18,914 nt of DNA from a bacterium (GTDB taxonomy: Bacteria > Ratteibacteria > UBA8468 > B48-G9 > JAFGKM01), in the NCBI GenBank assembly GCA_035371905.1, contig DAORXQ010000025.1, positions 1-18,914 of the forward strand, given 5' to 3'. The notes beneath the pieces were generated by a model that did no database searches, was not told where the DNA came from, and saw nothing but the letters and a program-made list of their open reading frames with translations. The position numbers and the translations under genes were made by a program. Each line of letters starts with the position of its first letter. Position 1 is the first letter of the stretch. Positions 13,901 through 18,914 of the stretch are shown here, piece after piece.

Positions 13901-15040
13901 TCAATTTTTTAGTGTTTTGAAGTATTCAACAATTTTATCCGGATTGATCTCTGTTATTTTCCCTGTTTTTCTTTCTTTTATTTCTACTTTATCATCTTTT
14001 ATTTTTTTACCTATTATAATTTGATATGGAAAACCACAAAGGTCTGCATCCTTGAATTTTACACCTGCACTTTCATCTCTATCATCAAAAATGACATCAA
14101 AACCATTTTCCTTAAGTCCATTATAAATTTTTTCACTTGTATTTACGATTTTATCATCTTCTTTGTTTGTTAATATAATATCAGCCAGAAAAGGAGCGAC
14201 AGAAATAGGCCAGATAATGCCATCTTTATCGTAATTTCCTTCAATTATTGCGGCGACTATTCTGCTGACTCCTATTCCATAACAACCCATATATATTGGT
14301 TTTTCTTTTCCATCTCTATCCACAAAATATGCTTTCATAGATTTACTGTATTCAAGTCCGAGTTTAAATATATGACCTACTTCAAGTTCACTGCATTCTC
14401 CATCTGCCACAAATTCTTCTGAAAATTTTCCTCCTATAACGCCACTTTCTGCTTCTCTGATAGTAAATTTTAGTCCACATCTTTCAAATATTTTTTTATA
14501 TGCTTCTTTCATTAAAATATATGATTTATCAAGTCCCTCTTCATTAATATCAAAACTGTATGCATCTTTCATTAAAAATTCTCTTGACCTTATTATTGAA
14601 AACCTTGGTCTTATTTCGTCTCTGAATTTTGTCTGGATTTGGTATAAAATTATGGGTAACTGTTTCCAAGATTTTATGTATCTCCTAACTATGTCAGTTA
14701 TAACTTCTTCATGTGTAGGGCCAAAAATCATTTCCCTTTCATGCCTGTCAATAAATTTAATCATATCTTTTCCCATTTTATCAAGACGACCTGTTTCTTT
14801 CCATAAAGTAGCAGGTTGTAAAGAAGGCATAAGTAATTCTATTGCTCCTGAGTTGTTCATCTCTTCCCTGACTATATTTTCAACTTTTCTTAAAACTTTT
14901 AAACCAAGGGGTAAGTATGTATAAACTCCAGAAGCAAGTTTATCTATTAAACCTGCTCTTATTAATAATTTATGACTAATGGTTTCTGCCTCTTTTGGTG
15001 CTTCTTTTTGAGTGGGTATAAAGTATTTACTCCATTTCAT
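13901..15040 (-). CDS. proS: Prolyl-tRNA synthetase without INS editing domain
   Basis: Charges tRNA-Pro with proline. It has 379 residues against about 570 in typical bacterial ProRS. Motif 1 is around 41-61, motif 2 is FRDEIRPRF with SREFLMKDAYSF (139-163), and motif 3 is GCYGIGVSRIVAA (252-264). All belong to the bacterial type. The INS (YbaK-like) domain that hydrolyses Ala-tRNA-Pro normally lies between motifs 2 and 3. Here GGKFSEEF runs within about ten residues into VGHIFKLG, so about 180 residues are missing cleanly and in frame. The C-terminal anticodon domain is present. AGGAG precedes the ATG. The gene faces thrS with 25 bases between stops. Confidence 0.96.
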   Translation of the reverse strand: MKWSKYFIPTQKEAPKEAETISHKLLIRAGLIDKLASGVYTYLPLGLKVLRKVENIVREEMNNSGAIELLMPSLQPATLWKETGRLDKMGKDMIKFIDRHEREMIFGPTHEEVITDIVRRYIKSWKQLPIILYQIQTKFRDEIRPRFSIIRSREFLMKDAYSFDINEEGLDKSYILMKEAYKKIFERCGLKFTIREAESGVIGGKFSEEFVADGECSELEVGHIFKLGLEYSKSMKAYFVDRDGKEKPIYMGCYGIGVSRIVAAIIEGNYDKDGIIWPISVAPFLADIILTNKEDDKIVNTSEKIYNGLKENGFDVIFDDRDESAGVKFKDADLCGFPYQIIIGKKIKDDKVEIKERKTGKITEINPDKIVEYFKTLKN

Positions 15041-15066
15041 TTTTTTCTCCTGTTTTTAAAGAAAAA

Positions 15067-15095
15067 ATTATACAATATTTTTTTATTTCTGAAAA
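15067..15095 (-). promoter_or_regulatory. Possible proS promoter
   Basis: On the minus strand TTTTCA (15095-15090, four of six bases of the -35 consensus), a 17-base spacer and TATAAT (15072-15067) lie in the 79-base gap between dprA and proS. The AT-rich context makes chance matches common. Confidence 0.4.
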
Positions 15096-15119
15096 CTCAA
15101 GATATTTAATTAAAAATAT

Positions 15120-16187
15120 TTATTTTTTCCTATAAAGTTTTCCTGGTAATTCCTCAATCAATCCTTTTATCTGAAGATTTGTTAAAAGAGACAACAAAAT
15201 ATTTGGTTCTATTTTTGTTTTCATTTGTATTTCTTCAATACTTGATGTCTGTTCAAGTACACTTAAAATATTTTTTTCTTCTTCTGATTCTAAAATAATT
15301 TTCTCTTTTTTGTTTTCTATATTTTCTATTTCTATATTCATTGTTTCAAGTATATCCTTAACATCTTCAATTAAAATTGCTCCTTCTTTCAAAAGTTTAT
15401 TTGTTCCTTTAGAATAAAGGGTGTCAACTCTTCCCGGTAAAGCAAAAACATCTTTTCCCTGTTCAAGAGCAAAATTTGCAGTAATTAAAGCACCACTTTT
15501 TGGACCTGCTTCTATTACAATTAAACCTTTTGAAAGGCCTGAAATTATTCTATTTCTTTTAGGAAAGTTGTATTTTTCCGGTAAAGTATAAGATGGAAAT
15601 TCTGTTATTATGGCTCCATTTTTTATCATATCTTTTTCAAGTTTTTTATTTTCCGGTGGATAAAAATTTTTAAATCCTGAACCCATTACACCTACTGTTT
15701 TTCCATTTGCTCTAATTGCTCCTATATGAGCAGAAGTATCTATTCCTCTTGCAAGACCACTTACAATTATAAAACCATAAGAAGCAAGTTCAAAAGCAAA
15801 TTTTTCCGCCATTTTTAAACCATAAACAGAAGGATTTCTTGTTCCCACAATACTTATTGAGGGAGCATTTAAATCTAATTTCCCTTTAAAATAAATTAAA
15901 AATGGTGGATCATAAATTTCTTTAAGTAAACTCGGGTAATTTTTATCGTCTATCGTTATAATATTTATTCCTTCATTTTCAATATATTTAATTTCTTCTT
16001 CTAACGGTAATTCTTCCCATCTTTCTATTTTTTCTGCAATGTTTTTTGATAATCCAAGTTCTATTAATTTTTTTGTATTCAGTTTGAAAATTTCTTCAAC
16101 TCTTTTAAGTTCTTCAAGTAATTTTTTGAGTTTTACATAAGAAATTCCGATAAGATTTAATGCTATCCAGTAAATTTTTTCATCCAT
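15120..16187 (-). CDS. dprA: DprA, DNA-processing protein
   Basis: Loads RecA on incoming single-stranded DNA during natural transformation; also found in many non-transformable bacteria. It has 355 residues. An N-terminal helical (SAM-like) region is followed by the Rossmann-like core with SIVGTRNPS, SGLARGIDTSAH, GVMGSGF, FPKRNRIISGLS and EAGPKSGALITANFALEQG, then FALPGR. The C-terminal 60 residues form the winged-helix DprA_WH domain, ending GLIEELPGKLY. I use the ATG at 16187; a TTG at 16193, overlapping the dgt stop as TTGA, is the alternative and adds only two residues. No strong ribosome binding site is seen, so coupling to dgt translation is likely. Confidence 0.95.
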   Translation of the reverse strand: MDEKIYWIALNLIGISYVKLKKLLEELKRVEEIFKLNTKKLIELGLSKNIAEKIERWEELPLEEEIKYIENEGINIITIDDKNYPSLLKEIYDPPFLIYFKGKLDLNAPSISIVGTRNPSVYGLKMAEKFAFELASYGFIIVSGLARGIDTSAHIGAIRANGKTVGVMGSGFKNFYPPENKKLEKDMIKNGAIITEFPSYTLPEKYNFPKRNRIISGLSKGLIVIEAGPKSGALITANFALEQGKDVFALPGRVDTLYSKGTNKLLKEGAILIEDVKDILETMNIEIENIENKKEKIILESEEEKNILSVLEQTSSIEEIQMKTKIEPNILLSLLTNLQIKGLIEELPGKLYRKK

Positions 16188-16189
16188 TT

Positions 16190-17341
16190 TCAAAAAGAAG
16201 TAGGGTCAAATAATTTCTGATATTCACTTAAAGCAAATCTATCAGTCATACCTGCAATATAGTCACAAATAACAATTTCTTTTGGTTCTTTTTCTATTTT
16301 CTTTTGAATGTGATAGGGCAACTGTCTTGGTTCATTATAATAAGCATAAAATAGTTCCCTTATAATTCTTCCTCCTTTTTCTGTCATCCTTATAACTTTA
16401 GGATGTTTATACATTTTTTCTTCAAGAAATTTTTTCAATTCAGCATGTTGAGTTCTAACTTTTTCAGAGTTTTTCACTATAATTTCTGAATTTCTAACGT
16501 CTTCAACAGATTGTGGATTTATTTTTGACAGATTTTTCTTTGTTTCTTCAATCAAATCTACTACAAGATAGTTTATGAGATTTCTTATCATTATATGTCT
16601 TTTATGTTTTTCCGGTTGTTTATCTAAATCACTTATTCTTTCTATTTCTTTCCATAATTCAACATCCTCTACATCCTTATAAGTTATTATTTCGGATTTA
16701 ATACCGTCATCAAGGTCATGACAGGTATAAGCAATTTCATCTGCAATATTTACAATTTGTGCTTCAATAGTAGGGGATTTAAATTTTATAAATTCTTCAA
16801 ACTCTTTACCTATTAGTGGAATATCATAACTTGTCATGTGTTTTATTATTCCCTCCCTTACTTCATATGTTAAATTCAATCCCGGAAAATCCGGATATCT
16901 TTCTTCAAGATAGTCCACTATTCTCAAACCCTGTCTATTATGTTCAAAACCCGGAAAACCATGTAATTGCATTATTTCATTTAAAACAGATTCTCCTTTA
17001 TGACCAAAAGGTGTATGCCCGAGGTCGTGTGCAAGAGATATTGCTTCAACTAAGTCCTCGTTAACCTTCAGTTCTCTTGCTATGGTTCGTGCAATTTGCT
17101 GAACTTCAAGGGTATGGGTTAATCTGTTTCTGTAATAGTCACCTTCATGATATATAAAAACCTGTGTTTTATATTCAAGCCGTCTGAATGCTGTTGAATG
17201 AATTATTCTATCCCTATCTCTCTGGAAAGGGGTTCTCATAAAATGTTCTTCTTCTTTGTATTTTCTTCCTAAAGTTTTAAAACTAAAAACCGCATATTTC
17301 TCAAGTATATATTTTTCTCTTTCTTCAAAATTTTTTTTCAT
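16190..17341 (-). CDS. dgt: dGTPase-like dNTP triphosphohydrolase (HD domain)
   Basis: Splits dNTPs into nucleoside and triphosphate, limiting the nucleotide pool. It has 383 residues and a clear HD domain: H76 in RLTHTLEV, H105-D106 in LAHDLGHTPFGH, and D201 in NIADEIAYTCHD. The N-terminal RDRDRIIHSTAFRRLEYKTQVF and the C-terminal RELFYAYYNEP with GMTDRFAL are typical of the bacterial deoxyguanosinetriphosphate triphosphohydrolase-like group. It starts 17 bases inside the nlpD-like gene and its TGA touches the dprA start. Substrate preference among dNTPs cannot be read from the sequence. Confidence 0.95.
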   Translation of the reverse strand: MKKNFEEREKYILEKYAVFSFKTLGRKYKEEEHFMRTPFQRDRDRIIHSTAFRRLEYKTQVFIYHEGDYYRNRLTHTLEVQQIARTIARELKVNEDLVEAISLAHDLGHTPFGHKGESVLNEIMQLHGFPGFEHNRQGLRIVDYLEERYPDFPGLNLTYEVREGIIKHMTSYDIPLIGKEFEEFIKFKSPTIEAQIVNIADEIAYTCHDLDDGIKSEIITYKDVEDVELWKEIERISDLDKQPEKHKRHIMIRNLINYLVVDLIEETKKNLSKINPQSVEDVRNSEIIVKNSEKVRTQHAELKKFLEEKMYKHPKVIRMTEKGGRIIRELFYAYYNEPRQLPYHIQKKIEKEPKEIVICDYIAGMTDRFALSEYQKLFDPTSF

Positions 17342-18074
17342 TTTGAACTGGTAAATAATTTAATGGGTCAACATTTGTCCCATCTATAATAATTTCAAAA
17401 TGTATATATCTTTTTTTTTGTGTTCCTGATTTTACTGTACCAATGACATCACCCTTTTTTACTTTATCACCATTTCTTACTTTTATTTCAAGGTCATGTG
17501 CATATACAGTATATATAGTAGATGAATTTTTAATTATTATGGTTTCATCATACTTTTTTGTATTTCCTACAAAAACAACTTCTCCATCAATAGAAGCAAC
17601 GACATTTGTTCCTGGTTCAACCATTAAATCTATTCCCTTATTTCCAAGTTCTCCAAACTTACAGATTATTTTTCCTTCCACTGGCCAGATAAAAATACTT
17701 TCTTTGATAATTTTTGTTTCTTGTTCTGGTGTTTTTACTTCAGGTGATTGTACAGGTTGAATCTGAATATCAGAAGGTGGTAAAAGGGCATAAGATGGTT
17801 GTTTTTTATTTGTCCCAGGGATAAGTAATTTTTGCCCAACGCTTATACTTTCACTGTCAAGGTTATTCGCTTTTTTTATTCTTTCAACTCCTTCTTTAAT
17901 TTTCTCAACAGTTTCTCCTTCATAATAATATTTTGATATTCTGAACAAATTTTCTCCTTTTCTTACCTCATGGTATGTAAAACTTTCTTTTTCAGGTTTT
18001 GTAGCCACAGTTACTGCACAGCCATAAATCAAAAATAAAAAAAACCCTATTTCAAGTTTTTTTAACAATTTCAT
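17325..18074 (-). CDS. nlpD: NlpD-like lipoprotein: LysM plus degenerate LytM/M23
   Basis: An envelope lipoprotein of 249 residues that probably activates a cell-wall amidase during division. It has a signal peptide ending in the lipobox-like LIYGC (C19), a LysM domain (about 34-86, YHEVRKGENLFRISKYYY to QKLLIPG), a Pro/Gln-rich linker, and an M23 domain (about 130-242). Of the usual zinc and catalytic residues, D149, H193 and H225 remain, but the first His is N145 (NKGID) and the first His of HxH is Y223 (RYIHFEI). E. coli NlpD is degenerate in the same region and also reads NKGID and ends VNPLRYLP; here the end is VDPLNYLP. The gene starts 23 bases inside the phosphoesterase gene. Confidence 0.9.
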   Translation of the reverse strand: MKLLKKLEIGFFLFLIYGCAVTVATKPEKESFTYHEVRKGENLFRISKYYYEGETVEKIKEGVERIKKANNLDSESISVGQKLLIPGTNKKQPSYALLPPSDIQIQPVQSPEVKTPEQETKIIKESIFIWPVEGKIICKFGELGNKGIDLMVEPGTNVVASIDGEVVFVGNTKKYDETIIIKNSSTIYTVYAHDLEIKVRNGDKVKKGDVIGTVKSGTQKKRYIHFEIIIDGTNVDPLNYLPVQNEKKF

Positions 18075-18438
18075 TTTTTTTGAAAATTAACCATAAGTTT
18101 TTATTTTTTTCTTTTTTGAATTTAAGTAGAATATATTTACCTTTTATTTTTTCACCTTTTAATTCAATTTCTATCTTATTTTTCTCATTTTTTATTAGTT
18201 TATATTCTCCTTTATCCCATATTTTAACTTTTCCTGCACCATAATAACCTTCTGGAATTTCTCCTTCAAAATCAGAATATTCAATAGGATGGTCTTCAAC
18301 TTCAACAGCGAGTTTTTTATCATTTTGACTGGTTGGAATTTCTTTTGGTATAGCCCATGATTTTAAAACTCCATTTATTTCAAGTCGTAAGTCAAAATGA
18401 TGATAAGTAGCGAAATGCTCTTGAATAACAAAAATCAT
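18052..18438 (-). CDS. Stand-alone LigD-type DNA 3'-phosphoesterase
   Basis: A 128-residue protein matching only the 3'-phosphoesterase domain of the NHEJ protein LigD, which removes 3'-phosphates and 3'-ribonucleotides from damaged ends. The six active-site residues known in Pseudomonas LigD (His42, His48, Asp50, Arg52, His84, Tyr88) are all present with the same spacing: H8, H14, D16, R18, H50 and Y54. Other family marks are VLKSWAIPKE, VEDHPIEYSDFEG and IPEGYYGAG. No ligase or polymerase domain is attached and no Ku gene is seen. The ATG overlaps the nth stop (ATGA), so it is co-translated with a base-excision glycosylase. Confidence 0.95.
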   Translation of the reverse strand: MIFVIQEHFATYHHFDLRLEINGVLKSWAIPKEIPTSQNDKKLAVEVEDHPIEYSDFEGEIPEGYYGAGKVKIWDKGEYKLIKNEKNKIEIELKGEKIKGKYILLKFKKEKNKNLWLIFKKNEIVKKT

Positions 18439-18914
18439 TTTATTTTTCCTTTTGTAGGACAGATCTTATATAAAGGGCAATTTTTACAATCAGGATTTTT
18501 TGCCTTACAGATATTTCTTCCAAAAAGTATCAATCTAAAAGGAAAATCAATCCATTTTTCTTTTGGTATTATTTTCATTAAATCTTTCTCTATTTTTTCA
18601 GCATCTGTATTTTTAGTTAAACCAAGCCGCTGGGAAACTCTTTTTACATGCGTATCAACAACAATTCCTTCTGCTTTTCCAAATGCCTGGGATAGAACAA
18701 CATTGGCTGTCTTTCTTGCTACACCTGGTAGATTAATCAACTCTTCCATTTTATCTGGAACTTTTCCTTCAAATTCCTTAACAAGTATCTCGCTTAATTT
18801 TTTAATATTTTTTGCTTTATTTCTGTAAAAGTTTACTGATTTTATTTCATTCATTATTTCTACTATGTCAGCCTTATTAAAATCAAAGGGTGTTTTGAAT
18901 TTTTTAAAAAGCGA
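18435..18914 (-). CDS. nth: Endonuclease III, 5' end cut by window
   Basis: DNA glycosylase/AP lyase that removes oxidised pyrimidines. The frame runs open to the last base and the residues beyond the internal ATG at 18854 still fit the family (TPFDFNKADIVEIMNEI), so the true start is outside the window. Visible parts are the helix-hairpin-helix LINLPGVARKTANVVLSQAF with the catalytic Lys in RKTAN, the catalytic Asp in VVDTHVKRVSQRLGL, and the [4Fe-4S] loop C-x6-C-x2-C-x5-C near the C-terminus. It is the first visible gene of the minus-strand operon ending with dprA. Confidence 0.95.
   Translation of the reverse strand, partial: SLFKKFKTPFDFNKADIVEIMNEIKSVNFYRNKAKNIKKLSEILVKEFEGKVPDKMEELINLPGVARKTANVVLSQAFGKAEGIVVDTHVKRVSQRLGLTKNTDAEKIEKDLMKIIPKEKWIDFPFRLILFGRNICKAKNPDCKNCPLYKICPTKGKIK

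Noticed and set aside
13876..13915. AT-rich repeat between thrS and proS stops
   Set aside because: The possible stem AAAAATT/AATTTTT has no G-C pair and is expected by chance in this base composition.
18397..18828. 143-residue plus-strand frame
   Set aside because: It is the shadow of nth and the phosphoesterase, whose motifs are clear.
1..18914. CRISPR, insertion sequence, prophage or rRNA
   Set aside because: I saw no spaced direct repeats, transposase or integrase motifs, or rRNA segments on either strand.

Overview
The window comes from an AT-rich bacterium. It uses TGA as a stop codon, strong AGGAGG-type ribosome binding sites, tightly packed genes and many ATGA stop/start overlaps. 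An outer-membrane porin with a C-terminal Phe and an NlpD-like lipoprotein point to a Gram-negative, two-membrane cell. The many Fe-S proteins, a HdrA-like protein and a ferritin-like protein suggest an anaerobic or microaerobic life. I cannot name the species; an uncultured lineage is plausible but is not shown by anything here.

Layout. (1) 1-7370, plus strand: one dense run of ten genes. It holds a porin (cut by the window edge), pstS-pstC-pstA-pstB-phoU for phosphate uptake, a Cys-triad arsenate-reductase-like protein, an uncharacterised 107-residue protein, a ferritin-like diiron protein and a GufA-type ZIP metal transporter. A strong 13-bp hairpin followed by eight T residues lies inside the start of pstC, 35 bases after the pstS stop. 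(2) 7374-11947, minus strand: ten genes that look like one operon behind an ArsR-type repressor. In order they are arsR, an ArsP/DUF318 permease, a CPKC thioredoxin, a short HdrA-N-like Cys protein, two tandem paralogous ferredoxins, CcdA, a TlpA-like protein with an altered active site, a 62-residue orphan and a C-terminal CX2CX4CX16C Fe-S protein. This is the best candidate for an undescribed system: a metalloid- or metal-induced permease coupled to a thiol/Fe-S electron chain. (3) 11948-12060: a divergent promoter region in which both -35 boxes sit inside a perfect 9-bp inverted repeat. (4) 12061-13875, plus strand: tRNA-Asp(GTC), then thrS lacking the TGS domain. (5) 13901-15040, minus strand: proS lacking the INS editing domain. 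(6) 15120-18914, minus strand: nth (cut by the edge), a stand-alone LigD-type 3'-phosphoesterase, an nlpD-like gene, dgt and dprA. All overlap and form a DNA-maintenance and cell-envelope operon.

How they fit. The left operon brings in phosphate and probably handles its toxic analogue arsenate, because the CX5R/Cys-triad protein would turn arsenate into arsenite. The facing operon carries an ArsR sensor and an ArsP-like permease that could deal with the trivalent or organic product. The two operons converge with only three bases between their stops. No gap longer than 113 bases lacks a gene. I saw no CRISPR array, insertion sequence, rRNA or prophage signal.
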